A stretch of 64,000 nucleotides of DNA from Heterostelium album PN500 (GCF_000004825.1 NW_008805070.1:2046001-2110000), one strand, 5' to 3'. Shown: positions 12,798 through 26,100, numbered from the stretch's first letter. Translations and numbers: made by a program. Notes: a model not told the origin generated them from the sequence alone.

Positions 12798-13377
12798 AAT
12801 TTGATTATGTTTTTATATCTATTAATATATCTATTAATATATCTATATCTATATATGTATATGTATTTATTTAAAATATATAATTATATAATTATATATA
12901 TAATTTGTTTGTATTATTGTATTGTGTGTGTTTAACAACAACAATGATAACAATAAAAAAAAGAATGAGAGAAATTAGTTGTGTGTTAGAACTTTCGTCG
13001 TTTTCATGTTAATTTTATTCGTTTTAGGGGTGATCTGTACTGCAAAACCAAAAAAGAACACAAAAACAAAAAACAAAAAAAAAAAACCACATAAATTATA
13101 ATGCTAGCCGAAATGGTTCATCGGGAATAATTTAAAACCATCAAATTTTTTGATATCTCATTTTGTATAATCCCAAACTCCACCAAATTGAATGTAATAT
13201 AACACGATTTTAATCAATTTTGATTCCTTTTTGTTTTAAAATTAAAAATAAAATAAATAAATGTTCAAATAAATAAATACAAAAGAAAGAATTTAATAAA
13301 TAGTAAAAGAAAAAAAAAGAAAAAAGATATAATTGATTTGTAATAACTAACATTGAATCGAATCAATATATATCTAT
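12798..13377. other. Intergenic promoter region of purH
   Basis: 580 A+T-rich bases: the 5' flank of purH (-) and 3' flank of the small Asn-rich gene is on its other side. It contains alternating tatatct repeats at 12815-12900. No gene or RNA is seen. Confidence 0.4.
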
Positions 13378-13824
13378 CTATTTTTTCATTTTTTTATTCA
13401 TTTCTTTTTCCATCTCTTCTCTAAAAATTTCTGAAAAACTCTTTGGTTGTTGATTTTGTTGTTGCTGTTGTTGTTGTTGTTGTTGTTGATGATTTTGTTG
13501 TCTATAGTTATAATTGTTGTTATTATTGTAATTGTTATAGTTGTTATTGTTATTGCTTTGACTGTTATATCTGTTGTTGTTATTATAATTGTTATAGATG
13601 TTATTGTTATTGTAATTGTTATATTTGTTGTTATGGTTATTGTATGGATTTCTAGTATTGTCTTTAATCTCTGGATGCTTATGATTATCCTTAAAGAGCT
13701 CTCTTGATTTATCTCTCAGCAGCAATGAGAGATATTGAAATCTTTTATTTGAAGCCAACTTCTCTACGAGATTCTCTTCGAGCATCTTAAAAGCGAATCC
13801 TCTTAAAAAGTTTTGAAATATCAT
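13378..13824 (-). CDS. Small Asn/Gln-rich hypothetical protein
   Basis: Single-exon frame of 148 residues. The first ~45 residues are of ordinary composition and probably folded as helix (MIFQNFLRGFAFKMLEENL, KRFQYLSLLLRDKSRELF). They are followed by a long Asn/Tyr repeat and a run of ten Gln, and the end is a charged helix, FREEMEKEMNKKMKK. I do not recognise the family. Real-gene evidence: a complete frame, non-repeat N- and C-terminal segments with higher G+C, and an A+T-rich 5' flank. The short amphipathic N-terminus could be a mitochondrial or membrane-associated segment, but this is a guess. Confidence 0.55.
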   Translation of the reverse strand: MIFQNFLRGFAFKMLEENLVEKLASNKRFQYLSLLLRDKSRELFKDNHKHPEIKDNTRNPYNNHNNKYNNYNNNNIYNNYNNNNRYNSQSNNNNNYNNYNNNNNYNYRQQNHQQQQQQQQQQQNQQPKSFSEIFREEMEKEMNKKMKK

Positions 13825-16038
13825 TTTTGACGTGACTTTATATTATATGTATATATGTGTATGTGTGTGTTTATTGCAATGCTGCTGTGAGTTTATATTA
13901 TATTACACCGCTGTAGTAGTAGTAGTAGTAATTATAATAGTAGTAATATTTAACTTTGTTGTTTATTCTATGATTAAAACAAAAAATAAATACAAAAAAA
14001 ATAAAAATGTGAAAAAAAGTTGAAAGTGAAATTTGGTGGCAGTTTTATCATTAATTCGATAACAGTCATTTAAAATATGTTAAATTTTTTTCAATGATAG
14101 TGGTTGAGCTGTTTTTCACAAATTTTTTTTTAAGTTGTAGCAATAGAGATTAATATTATAAAATATAATAAAATATCAAACCTACTTGGATTTTAATAAA
14201 AATTAGATAATAGAAAGCATTTTTATAGTAGATTTAGATTATAAAGTTTTATTCTTGAAAATAAATTTGAAAGAGTTTGGCGTTTATTTTTCGTTAGGGA
14301 AAATGAGTTTTCCAATCTTCATCGGAGTTCGGAGCAAACTACACCAAACCCGAGAGATCAAAGAATACAGGGACAGACATATTTATCAATGTTATGAAAG
14401 ATTCAATCAAATTCTCAAAGATCTTCAATCAAAAATTTGTGTTCAAAAAATGGTTATTGTAATATGGGAAATTTATATGAGAAAATCAATGATCAGCAAC
14501 TAGCGGAATAGATATTTAACAAGAGACCCTGATTAACTAGGTTAAATAAAGTTATTATTATTTTGTGTCTAGCTTAATTAACTTTAATATTATTTAGTTG
14601 ATGTTGATTTATTCAATCCAAACTGACTACATGAACAACTAATGATCAATCATTGCTGCTGATTTTGTTTACAAATTTTCAACTTTTGATAAATATATTT
14701 ATTGATAAATAATAATCAACAATATTTATAAAAATGAATAAAGATGTCTGTTTTCTGATCCAAATTTTTTAACATTAAATTCAAAAAATACATGTTTGCT
14801 ATAAAAGTGAAAGTTTAAGTTTATAAAATGCAAATATTTTTTAGCTTGAGCTTTATTACCAGGCTTTGGAGGTTGATTATTTAACATATGTGTAGGTTAG
14901 AGAGAATGTTTGTATGATGTCATATTAAAAAAAATACTCTACAAACCCTATTTCATATCTAATTCATTCACCCCAATACTACAGGTAGTAAAATGTGATA
15001 AAAATAGTACTATTTTGATAAACATCTATCTGATAATGAGTTTTTTTTTCTTAAATAAACTTCATTTTATCAATTATAGTTGCAAATAGTTAGAAAAGGA
15101 AGACGATCATTCTTTAATTCTCCTAAATTTTTAATTAATTTTAAATAAATTAATTTTTTTTTTTTAAAAATATAATTATAATTAAAAAAAAAAGTATAAA
15201 AGGGTGATTAATTCATTCCTTTTAATCAGTTTTGAGGTGATTGATATGGATCAAAGGATCATATCATAATACTTGTAAGTAAACTTTTTTTTTTATTTCT
15301 AAATTCTTTTTTTTAATATTTCTAATTTTCTACTATTTTTTTTTTAAAAATTAAAGATATGTACCCACCCATACTCAACGGCAATGTTAGGAATATGGAA
15401 GATCCTCCGCCATGTAAGATTCCAACAAAGCCACACTCCAATTGTGCCAATCAACTTTAGACATCTCACCAGACAGTCGCTGGATATACAGATGGTATCT
15501 AATAGTTAATAGTTCTACTTATAAAAGAAATGAGCGATTTGACTTGAAGTAATACCACTCTTTGTACTCTCCATTATTAAAGTGTAAATGTCTGGTAAGA
15601 ATTAAACGTTGAAGGCTTGGTTGATCAAACAATGAACTTAAATTCATTCAACAAGTAAGTCGAATAATTTTTTTTAAATTTAAAAAAAAAAAATTTTGCA
15701 TTTTGAAAATTTTTATAAATTACTGACTATTTATAATTTTTTTTTTTAATTTTTTTTTGCAAATTTCTCTGTCATTCAAAATAAAGTTTCATATCTTTGA
15801 AATCTTTTTTACTTTCTAAAGCTCAATAAATAAAATATTAATTTTAATTTTATTATTATTTTTTTATTTTTGAAATGAATTATATGATAAATCATGTAGT
15901 TTTTTAAACAAAGGAAGACTGTATTGTATTTTTTTATAAATATAAATTATCTAAAACAAAAAATTAGAGGATTGCTAATGTGTATAATTATAAGTACAAA
16001 AATAAAATAAAAAGATATTTATTTATTACCCCTTTATT
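13825..16038. other. Intergenic region with a possible small spliced gene
   Basis: 2.2 kb. A 82-residue open frame at 14255-14503 (+) has a G+C-richer core (14300-14390) but no recognisable domain, no intron support and no clear promoter, so I do not call it. A TATA box, hairpin, intron-like element and two small frames at 15194-15655 are listed separately. The remaining sequence is A+T-rich with no visible feature. Confidence 0.4.
15194..15655 (+). other. Candidate small spliced transcript
   Basis: A canonical TATA box (gtataaaag, 15194-15202) is followed by a hairpin TGATAT-g-GATC aaag GATC-ATATCA (15242-15266). An intron-like stretch follows at 15275-15356 (GTAAGT...TTAAAG, 82 bases, pyrimidine-rich). 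Just after it the G+C rises and two overlapping small frames open: 15359-15460 (33 aa, MYPPILNGNVRNMEDPPP...) and 15384-15509 (41 aa, MLGIWKILRHVRFQQSHT...). A further donor-like GTAAGT sits at 15655. Either a micro-protein gene or a spliced non-coding RNA would fit; neither frame matches a family I know. Confidence 0.3.
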
Positions 16039-19000
16039 TTATTTCATTGATTTTCTCTTTTTAAAACAAACTAAACCAGCTTCTTTTGTAAATTTAATAA
16101 AGAATCTTGATTTAATTGTGAATACCAAGATTGTGATGATTGCTGCTGCTCCGACGATTGAAACAACGATGACGGTAGGTAGTAGCCATTTGAATTGTTT
16201 TTGGCTGGTCGATTGGTTCGAACAGGCATCGTCGCTGTTGGAGCGGTCCGGTTTCACGAGCAGTGAGAAATCAGGGTCGAGAATACATTCATTGCAATAG
16301 GGGAAGTTGATTCCAACGATGATCGAAGTGGGACCTTGATTCAACACCTGTGCGACACTGAAGGTGGGACGACCATCGGAGAGCACCTTATCCATGAACC
16401 GACCGTACATAACCACACCGTTATGTTCGAACGACAGGTAGTTGAGAGTGGTTTCACCGAATGTGTTGATCAGCGTCTTACTGCATGGATCCGAGGGATC
16501 GTAGTCGCTTGGCAACACCATATTCGATTCGAGAACCACTTGGATCGTATTCAACTTGCCGAGATACCGCCAATTCTCTACTTTCACCGAGAGTTTAATT
16601 GTGTCTTTCTCCATTTGGAGAGTGGAGCCTGCGAATTGCAGCTGTGTCGCAACATTGAATTGTTGAATGGTGTAACTGATATTCGCTGTTTCGAATAGCG
16701 TGTAATATCCAAACTGTGAGAAGTTCTGGTAGTTTGTTACCCCGGTGAATGTCCAATTCTTGAGTGCCAGAGTTCTTATTGTTTCTCGCACGCCAGAGAA
16801 TTCAACGATGGAACGAAGTACAAAGTTGAACTTGACATCGGAGGTGTCAGAGTCGTTGGTGGTTATGGTTGTACCGTCGCCAGTTGTATTCATTGTGATG
16901 CCGGTACCACTTTGTTGGATGTCTGCACAAGCTGCACCAACATAGCCTTTATAGCACAGACAGAATCCGTTCTGACAGAATCCATGACCGTTGCAATTGC
17001 TATCGCAAGTAAATTCACCTTCATACATGAAATAGTCCATCGCTTTCCAAGAAACCAGGTTGACAATGAGTGAAACATTTTTCGGGCCTGGTGTTCCCGG
17101 TGTATCCAAATTGCAAACGATCAACGAGTCGCTGATATTCTGAATTGCACAATCTAGCTTGCCGATTGTGACTGAAGAATCGTTGTGAATCGGACCAAAG
17201 CTACCGTAGAGAGTGACAAGTCCACCTGCCAACGGACATGATTTTATCGCTGTTATGAAAGGAAATGTTCGTTTGAACCAATAGCTTGTCGTTGTTGAGG
17301 CAATCGATCCATTCGTTAATTTCGTTGAAACGGTGACAGTGTATTGATTTTCTGGAATGCTATCACCGTAGAGAAGACACTCGACGGCATCGCCACTGAC
17401 CGTTGTTGCATAGCATGGAAGCTGACCAAAGGTAATGGAGATGTTGACAGTCGATGAACCAAATGATTTACCAATGATAAAGAAACTGTATCCCACGTTA
17501 CCATAGGGATAGACTGAGATGTTGTACACAATCGGACCAGACTCTTCCAGTGGCAAAATAAAATTTTGATTGATATCCAACAGTGTGAAATTAAGATATC
17601 CTTTCGAAAGCAGAAGATTGTAGTAGGGACCGTTGGCAGCTACGTTGATGATTGAGTTGGCGCGTGGATATGATACAAAAGGTTGTTCCAACGGGTTGGA
17701 TGTTGATGGGAAATAGAGCAAGGTACTGGTCCAACCCAAGTCGACACCGGTGATAGTGAGTGAACTTAGTTTTGAGAGTTTCGACAAGCTAGTTACTTTT
17801 GCGGTGGTACATGGTGGATATTGAGAGGTTGTCCAGCTATCTTGGTAGTTGTTAAAGTTGTTTCCAGCGATGTAGGAACGAGCAATAGGATCTCGCAAAT
17901 GACAAACATAACAACTTGGAAGATCACCACTCAACAAATTATTACCAAGTTTACTATAGGTGTAACAATATTCCGATGGAATAGATCCAGTAAGTTTGTT
18001 TCCAAACACCTCAAGAGCGAAAAATCTTGGATTTGGAGGTAATTCACCAGCTATTTGATTTCCATTCAATCCAATAACAGATAGTAAATTATCTGAAAAT
18101 AGTGTTAAATCTATCATTTTTGTAATATTACTAGAGGTAAATGTACTAAAATTAATTAAACAAAAATGCATATTAGTATTTTTAAATAATAACAATGAAT
18201 GTTGTGTTAATTAATTATTTACAATGATGCCAGTTCAGGGTGAAGTAAAGAGAATGGTATTTCACCATTTATATTTAAATTACATTTATCTATTGTTCTA
18301 TATATATAATAAGAAATTAACAAAAATAATTAATAAATAAGTAATAAAAATATTATTTATAATTACTTACATTTGAGGTATCAGACTCATATTCAAAAAT
18401 TTTGATGGTGTTTCAAAATCGATACCTTTTAATGTTCTATAAATAAAAGAGTAATAAATATGAATTAGTTTGGTTTAGTTTAGGATGGTTGGGAAATGGT
18501 TTAATTAATAAAGAAAGTAAATACTTACAAAAATTTTATATTTAATGCTTCAAATGGAAAGTTTGTAATGGTTACTTTGTTTACATTATTATCGATAAGT
18601 GTTAAATCGTTTATATCGCGCCAAGTTGACATATTGCTAAAGTCAGGCGGGGAAATGAAATTCGGTCCAAATTCGAAAACTCTATAGATTTTAAAGTTAA
18701 AAAATGATAAATAAATTGATTGATTCCAAGATGATAAACATAACTATAGAGCTACTACTTACACTTGTTTAAATGAACTAGATGAAAAACCAGTCAAGTC
18801 TGGTAAAGATGATAAATGACCAAAAACACTCTCTGGATATTTCCAATTAGTATCAGGAAATGGTGTTTTACCAGAAAAATGAACATCTTTTCTATATATA
18901 CTGTCAGTTGCTGTGTAATCACTACAATAATTAAAGAAATTTATCAGTATATTTTTTCTTTAAAGCATTTGGTTAATATTTACAAATATTGTATGTATCC

Positions 19001-19843
19001 AAGAGCTCTTGAAGTTATAGTACCACTAATTGGATTATTACGTAATATCCTTTTTTTGATTAAAATAAAAATAAATTAGAAATTAAATGTGTTTCTAGAA
19101 AATGCAGTCAGTTTGTTTTTAAAACAAAGAAAATACTTACAATCTAATATAATATAGTGCTACATTATCTATTTTGGTAATATTACAACGATTACATTGT
19201 CTAAAAAGGTATTTAAAATGTTTGTGTTAATATCAAACCCTAGTTGTTTGGATGTTTATGTAATGTTAACTTACAGATATTTGACATTTGGATTATATTT
19301 ATTTAAGTCAATTAGGAATGTACTTGGTGGTTCGACAGAGTCGAGTGCCAATGAATATAATTTTGTAAAGTTTTCAAAAAAATTTGATTGAATAATGGTT
19401 GATCCTGTTCCATTTAGAGCACTATAAGTAAAGTAAGGAAGGTTTAAATAGATTAAGTTAAAAACTACTGATTATTCTTAATCAATGATTGTTTTTACAG
19501 ATTTCTTTTCTTTACATACAGATTTCTTACACTTCCCGAATCACAAAGAATAATAGAAGATTTCGAGCATATAGATGTTGTATTTGGTGATGGATAAAAA
19601 GATGATAAATTAAAATAACTTATAATTTGTAATAGATTATCATCTAAAAATTGTGTGTAATTAGTTTATTAGTATGTAAGTGGGTTGTTTATTATATTTG
19701 TTAATTGGATTGATCAAACACGTACATTCTGTTGAATTTGTTATTTGTGCAGAAGAGACATATATAGAATTGCTATTATAATTAAAACTACAAATAAATA
19801 TAAATATAAATATTGAATAAATAAATCTAGATGATTCTATCAT
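16039..19843 (-). CDS. ComC-like membrane protein: LRRs, IPT/TIG domains, EGF-like domain
   Basis: Large type I surface protein, similar in layout to the dictyostelid ComC family (cell-cell signalling in development). Ten exons: 19843-19726, 19643-19520, 19421-19275, 19200-19141, 19049-18984, 18921-18763, 18681-18529, 18436-18371, 18297-18223, 18145-16039; 1024 residues. A signal peptide (ESSRFIYSIFIFIFICSF) precedes a leucine-rich repeat region covering about residues 60-390 (LRNNPISGTI, LFSDNLLSVIGLNGNQIAGELPP). TIG-like beta domains follow, about 530-690 (IVYNISVYPYGNVGYSFFI, CPLAGGLVTLYGSFG). Then an EGF-like module, CDSNCNGHGFCQNGFCLCY (about 701-728), a beta-rich domain like the ComC supersandwich, a membrane helix (about 979-1003) and a short basic tail. 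Introns 2-9 are all phase 2, so the LRR exons are modular. Every join was checked for frame. Confidence 0.8.
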
Positions 19844-20888
19844 ATTAGTTATAGATATATATTTATTTCTTTTTTCTAACTAGTTAAAAGATTGCAAAGA
19901 TAATGTTTTCAAAAAAAAGTTTGTGTTTGCAAAAGAAATAAATATATAAAGCTAGCTAACTTTGAATGATGAGAATTGATTGACTGGGCATGCACAACAT
20001 AACTTAATAATATTAATAATACCAGAATTAAAAGTGTTTTGTTATTATTAATAAAGCCCGTTTTTTTTTTAAAGAATTTTTTACGACGACCATTCACCAA
20101 AAAGATCAAAGATGGGGTGTTTTTTATTTTTGGGTGTTTAAATCAGATCATGCCAAATTCTATTGATGAATTGGATGATCAACCCTATCTCCTTTAAAAA
20201 ATTTAAAAAACCGATAAATTTCATCAAAAAAAAACAAATATTCAAAAACCAGGTCTTACCCATTTGTGATCACCCAGTTTTTTATTATATGTGATCACGC
20301 AAACAAATTAACAAGTATTTTCTTTGATTTTTTGCAAAGCCTAAAAATGAAAATCAACTTTATAATTTGACATTTGTGAAATATAAATTATTTGTAACAT
20401 ATATCTATTTAAATCTATTATTTATAGTTGTGAGTTAATAATGAATAAAACTTAGTTTTAATGTTGAATCAAGATTTAAAGTCATAAAAGAAGTTCATGC
20501 TGTTGTTTCTCACATGTAGTTATAGTAATAAAGTTCGAAAAAATTTTAAGATTGTTTTTTTTTGGATATAATTTTCCATATTTATTAAAGTGATATTAAT
20601 ATAACAAATGTTTTCGATGTGAGAGTATATATATTTATAGGTGAGTTACAATAAGTAATAAGATATCTTATTATTATCATTTCTTGGAGTTGAAGGAGAA
20701 GTGATGTGATGAGATTGTATTGTATTCAGTTTGTTTGTTTGATTTTGTTTGTTTGATTGTTAGTTAGTTAGTTATGACAATAATGATTTAGCTGAGTTTT
20801 GTTGTTTGATTGATTGATTGATTGATTATTTGTTTGAATAAAGATTTTAAATATTATTTGTTTTTAAAAAAAGATACTTCATTCTGAA
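19844..20888. other. Promoter region of the ComC-like gene
   Basis: 1 kb upstream of the ComC-like gene and downstream of the Psi-like gene's stop. Two identical 9-mers, TGTGATCAC, lie at 20265-20273 and 20290-20298, 25 bases apart, about 420-455 bases before the start codon. A 66-codon open frame at 19909-20109 (-) has no domain and is not called. Confidence 0.4.
20265..20298. promoter_or_regulatory. Paired TGTGATCAC motif
   Basis: Two exact copies of TGTGATCAC (core GTGATCAC is a palindrome) at 20265-20273 and 20290-20298. The 25-base period, in A+T-rich DNA upstream of the ComC-like gene, suggests a binding site for a dimeric factor. Function is inferred only from repetition and symmetry. 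Confidence 0.3.
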
Positions 20889-23109
20889 CTACGTAGATGG
20901 CGATTGGAATAATGGGTTGGTACCTTGATTTGGATTTGGAACGTAGAGTGGATTCTCTGCGCTTACAGCCATCTTGGCAGCCTGACTCGACTTCCAGGCA
21001 TCGTAACCAGCCTTACCACCGAAGGCGGCCAATGCAAGAGCGGCAGCACCACCGATGACAATACCGGCGATGGCAGCGGCACCAATGGCAACACCAGCCT
21101 TGACGGCAGCCGGTTGACAATCGAATGGCAGTGGATCGTATTCATGATCCTCACATTTCTGAGTCTCGAAATTGCAGACACCCTTGTTACAGGCGGATCT
21201 TCCTTGTGGCACGCAAGTCTTGTTGTACTCGATACAGTCGCCGGCACGCAAGTCACAGACACCGGTGATACAGAAGTTCTTGGTTGGACACTCACGTTGT
21301 TTGAATCCACAGGTACCGTTGTTGACGAAGCAAACACCGATCTCACAGACGGTCTTGTTTGGACAAACCACAGGGGTGAATACGCAACCGACGCTGGCAC
21401 TACATGTGTCGACGGTACATGGATTGTGGTCGTCACACACCATCATCTCGTGGCTACATTTACCCTGAGAACAGCTATCGATTGTACATTTGTTCTCGTC
21501 GTCACAATTGACAATCGGGACTTGATCACATGTTCCAGTCTTGTTACAGGAGGTGGTGAAACAAAGTGGATCGGTTGCAGTGCATCGCTTGACAAAGTCA
21601 CATGTTCCGTTGGCATTACACAAGTCGTCGGTACACAAGTTGTTATCATTGCAAAGTGGCGATTCAATACATTTTCCTGGATTGTTTGGATCGCATTCAC
21701 TCTTGGTGCATTTATCCTTTGGCACGCAGCTGGTGGTGGAAGTACACGATTGGCAGTTGGGAATCTTGGTGAATACACAGGAACCGTCGGAGGTGGAACA
21801 GGAGTCGGTAGTACATGGATCGTTGTCATCACAGATCTTCATGATGTTCTGGCAACCCACTCCCTCCATACAAGAATCGGAAGTACATGGATTCTTGTCG
21901 TCGCAATTCAATGTTTGATACTCACAGGTGTTGTTCGATACCTTACATTGGACAAACTTCTTACAGGTGGATTCCGGACAGAGATTGGTGTAGGTGCAAC
22001 CACCCAAATTTGAATTACAGACACCATCGAAACAACCTTTGATACAATTGACTGGGTCGGAATTACATTGTCCGCTCTGAGTATTACAGGTGTAGGTTTG
22101 ACATGGATCGCTACCCGAACAATTCTTGGGAGTATGGATACACATCACCTTAGGGTCGAATTTGGTGAGACCCGGTGCCAATGGTGTTGAAGGTGGTGGA
22201 CATCTGTCAGTGGTACAAGCATTCAAATCGTCACACATGGCATTGCTACAACACGAGCTTCCGTCACCCTCGCAGACACCACAATAATCGGTGTATCCAC
22301 ACTTCAATTCCAACGATGTGGAGATTTGGATGTGCGATTCAACGGTGTGACGTTCACAATAGAAAAAGTCAAAGTGAGCGTCTCTACCCTTGGTGAGATA
22401 TGGCAAGTTGTCGAGGATGATCGATCCCGATGCAGCATCGTGGGGACCACCCAAGTCAAGAGCGAGATTGCCTTCGATGAACACCCAGACGTCGTCGTCA
22501 CCGACAAAGTTGAAAACTTCACCACCCTTGTAGGTGAAACGTGCACTCAGTACCATACAGAAATGGAAATTCTGAACGTTGCCGGCACCATCTCTGTATT
22601 GGACGTGTCCGGGGTCTGCACCTTCGACATCCCAACCCATTTTATTGATGGGGAAGAATGCATCGTTTCTATAGTAGTAGATATCCGGTGTGGTGAGATT
22701 CTGTTGCAATGTGAGGTTATATTGAATGGGAATGTTGATACCGGGTGTGCTTGTGAACCAACTGTCAAAAGTTGTACTGTTGTGAATGATTGAATATTTG
22801 GAAGGACTGTTACCACAACAGAAAACCGGCTTTCTCTGTGCACTCAAAGTACTTTGAACCAAATTTTTGACAACTATATTTGGATTATCGACCTCAAAAT
22901 CTGGATTTCTCTGAGGTGTATGATCAAAAATATTAACCGACATTTGGACTGTATCTATAATATTAAAATAATAATATTATTATTATTGGTGAAAAAAGAA
23001 ATTAATTAATTTGATATTTTTTTTAAAAAAGTTGGTTGATTGATTACATACTCTGAGAATACACTCTATAAATACAGAGACATACTATTAATAAAATAAA
23101 GTATCTCAT
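20889..23109 (-). CDS. Psi-family protein: PA14 domain and Dicty Cys-rich (CTDC) repeats
   Basis: Secreted or membrane protein of the prespore-inducing-factor-like (Psi) family of dictyostelids. Exons 23109-23052 and 22954-20889 give 707 residues. Exon 1 is a pure signal-peptide exon (MRYFILLIVCLCIYRVYSQ). A PA14/fibro-slime-type domain lies at about residues 90-235, with FNFVGDDDVWVFIEGNLALD and LGGPHDA, the Asp-rich calcium loop. Roughly a dozen copies of the C-DD-NPCT-D-C repeat follow (CDDKNPCTSDSC, CDDNDPCTTDSC, CDDENKCTIDSC). A Gly/Ala-rich membrane helix at about 634-663 and a short tail ending NPLFQSPST close the protein. Family members act in extracellular signalling, but no specific role can be read here. 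A long antisense open frame across 20925-22013 is a by-product of the Cys-repeat codons. Confidence 0.9.
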
Positions 23110-26100
23110 TTTTTATTGTTATTTTATTTTGTTTTGTTTTGTTGTTGTTATTTATTTTAAGAAAATATATTTAGTCCCTACAATGGGAAACAATTATCTT
23201 TAAATTATTTCTATTAGATTATTTTATTTCTATTTTATTATTATAAATCTAGAAAACTATTTATTATTCTTTAATTATTAATGATGAATGGAAATTATTG
23301 ATCAATCGTATCTTGGATTGTTTTATTATTGTTTGGTGTTTGATTGATTGTTATTTTTAATTTATTTAAATGATGATAAAAGTGGAGTGTTGGTTTTTTT
23401 ATAATTTGTAGTTGGTTTGTTGAGAATTTTGAATTGGTTTGGTGATGGCGAATGGTGTATAGGTTGACCAAAGTAAGTTACCAGTAGAAGACAACTAGTA
23501 TACAATATATAACCAAGACTGACACCACAAAAAAGCAAAAAACAATTTATAAAAACAAAAAATAAAGATACAACAATTAATTTTATGTTGGAAAATAGAA
23601 TTTTTGTTATTTAAATAATTCTATATCTTATCTATTGATCAAAATAATTTGAATATTAACAGTGATTGAGATTGTGATGTTATATTGGTTTATTGTTGTT
23701 GTTGTTTTTTTAATAGAGGTTACCAACTTGTTGGTTTGTGTAAGAGGTGGAAACAAAACAAAACAAAAATAAATAAATTACTAAATTATTCTTTATTTTA
23801 TTTATATTTGTTTCAGTTTTATTAATAACAACCAAACTAAACTAAACACATCGACTTAAATGATGGTTGTGATGAATTATCAACCAACAGTAATCACCCA
23901 CCTATATATAAATATAAATATATATTTGATATAGAAGTAAGTGGTGGTAGTAATAGAACTGGTGGTTGTGGTTGTGGTGGTATTAAGAGTAGAGCGCAAT
24001 AACAACAATAACAACAACAACAATCATCAAAATTTTTAATAATCTAATTGTATCACTTAACTGATTAACAATCAACCCAACCCAAACTACCCACAAAAAG
24101 TTAAATCTAAATTCCAAATCAACACCAATAACCAATCATTTGGAATAGTAGTAAGTGATTGTAAAGCAATCTGAGGGAACATAAATGAAATAAAATGTGT
24201 CTATTAATATCTGTAAGAACACATATATATTTACTATTCCATTAACAACATTCTATTTCATAAAGCGGTGGTGGTGGAGTGATGGATGCGGAATACTTTT
24301 CTATACGGTGCAGTCAGTCAGTCAGGCATTTATAAACATAATAGTGTTTAAATACCACCTGCTGCTGCTGAAAACCTTGTTCATTCTATCAATATCGAAT
24401 AACTTGATTTTGATTTCATCAATTGTTGGGTGAGTGTGTTGCTTTTCACTCAAACATATTTATATGCAAATAAATAAATTTGTGTGAGTGAGTGTGGGTG
24501 TGTGAGTGTGCAAGTGTGTTTTATATATATGTCTGTGTGTTTTCTTGTGATTAAAATATGGTGTTACTTAACTGATGTAAAAGCAAAATAATTATAATTG
24601 ATATAATGTTTGTGGAAATGCTTTTAAATTCATAACCTTACACAACAACGATAACCATTATAAAAATTTAACTTGTTATATCAACATTGATCTAATCAAA
24701 CCATATTTATATAATGAAAGAGTGTGAGAGAGTGTGTGTATTTATATTTTTCAGAAATCATGATTATAATCTCAACTCTCAGTGCTTTCATTTTGGTAAC
24801 CATTTTTAAAATGGTCAAACATTATATATACACTAAATCTAGTAACAAAACACAGCAACACAACACACCAACAAGTGTTAACAAAATAAATCTAAACACA
24901 ACAACAACAATACACAATTTTATTATTGGATTATTTATTTGTTATTTGGAAACAAATAATTTTTACTCTCTATGATTTTGATTGTTATTGTAATGTTGAA
25001 CCCACCAATTAAATTATATCGTGTTTTATTATTACAATTATATATAAATTTTGTTGTTGATCCGGAGGAAAGTTCTGATCAACTCGATGTGAAAGAATTA
25101 ATAGAATTAAACTTTACCATTTTTAACACATTAATGCTACAGTCGTCATGTTTGTTATAGAAGTTGGTTGTGTGTGTGTGTATGATTGTTCATCTAATGT
25201 TGTCAATATATATATTAAGTTCAAAAGAAATAAAATAAAAATGATGGTGATTCAACACTCAACAATAACAACAATAACAAAAACACATCTCAATCTTGAA
25301 TCTTGATTAGTTTAATAAATAATTTTAATACAGAGATGAAGTGCATTCAATACACCACCTAAATAAATATACAACAACGAACAATATGTGGGGATAAAAA
25401 GATTTTAAATGGGTGGAAATGGAATTGGTGATAATGGGCAGCGCTGAACCATCAAAACCACTTACTATTATGATTTAAATATATAATTCACTTTGCAATA
25501 CCTTTTGTATTAAATTTATTATTAAAAGAGTGTAATATTATTGTTATTATTGTAAGAAGTGAGATTTCTGTTAATATTTTAAAAACAAAACCAAAAGGAT
25601 TGTGTGTTGGTTTGGAAAAGATATACGATCTTTGATTGAGTTTTATATCTACTAAAAATTGTATCAGGCGGTGGTAGTGGTGGTAGAAAAGATAATTTGG
25701 ACAATGCATTATGGCTTGATTCTATTCAGTTTGTTACACGCAAAATCAAATAAAACATATCCTATACATATTAAATGATAATAATATTGTTTTTCATTTC
25801 AAAAAAGTGGTAGAAAGATCAGGTATTATTGTTAGTTAAAGCTGTAGAGGTGTATTTGATCAAATTATTATTTGAGTTGTGTTGTTGTTGGTAATTACTG
25901 AATTCGAATTAATGTGTTTGGGAACAATTTAAATTTTTGTGGTTCGTGTTTTGTTGTTGTTTGTGAATCTATTGTTACTACTTCCTCCTTTACTTCTTTA
26001 CTTCCAGCCAGTCTTTATTTAGGTTATTGGTTGTGATTTAATTGTATATATAAATAAAAGATGTGAAACAGAAAGTGTTGTTTGGTATACCAATACTAAC

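Noticed and set aside
13443-13707. Val/Tyr-rich + strand frames
   Set aside because: Reverse translation of the Asn/Gln repeats of the small minus-strand gene.
14255-14503. 82-codon frame with raised G+C
   Set aside because: No recognisable domain, no splice or promoter support; kept only as a note in the intergenic description.
20925-22013. 362-codon open frame on the + strand
   Set aside because: It is exactly antisense to the Cys-rich repeats of the Psi-family gene; regular CDD/CTxD codons leave the reverse frame open. Its protein has no domain.
24197-25160. Three consecutive small + strand open frames
   Set aside because: Hydrophobic or Thr/Asn composition expected from A+T-rich DNA; no joining introns with good frames.
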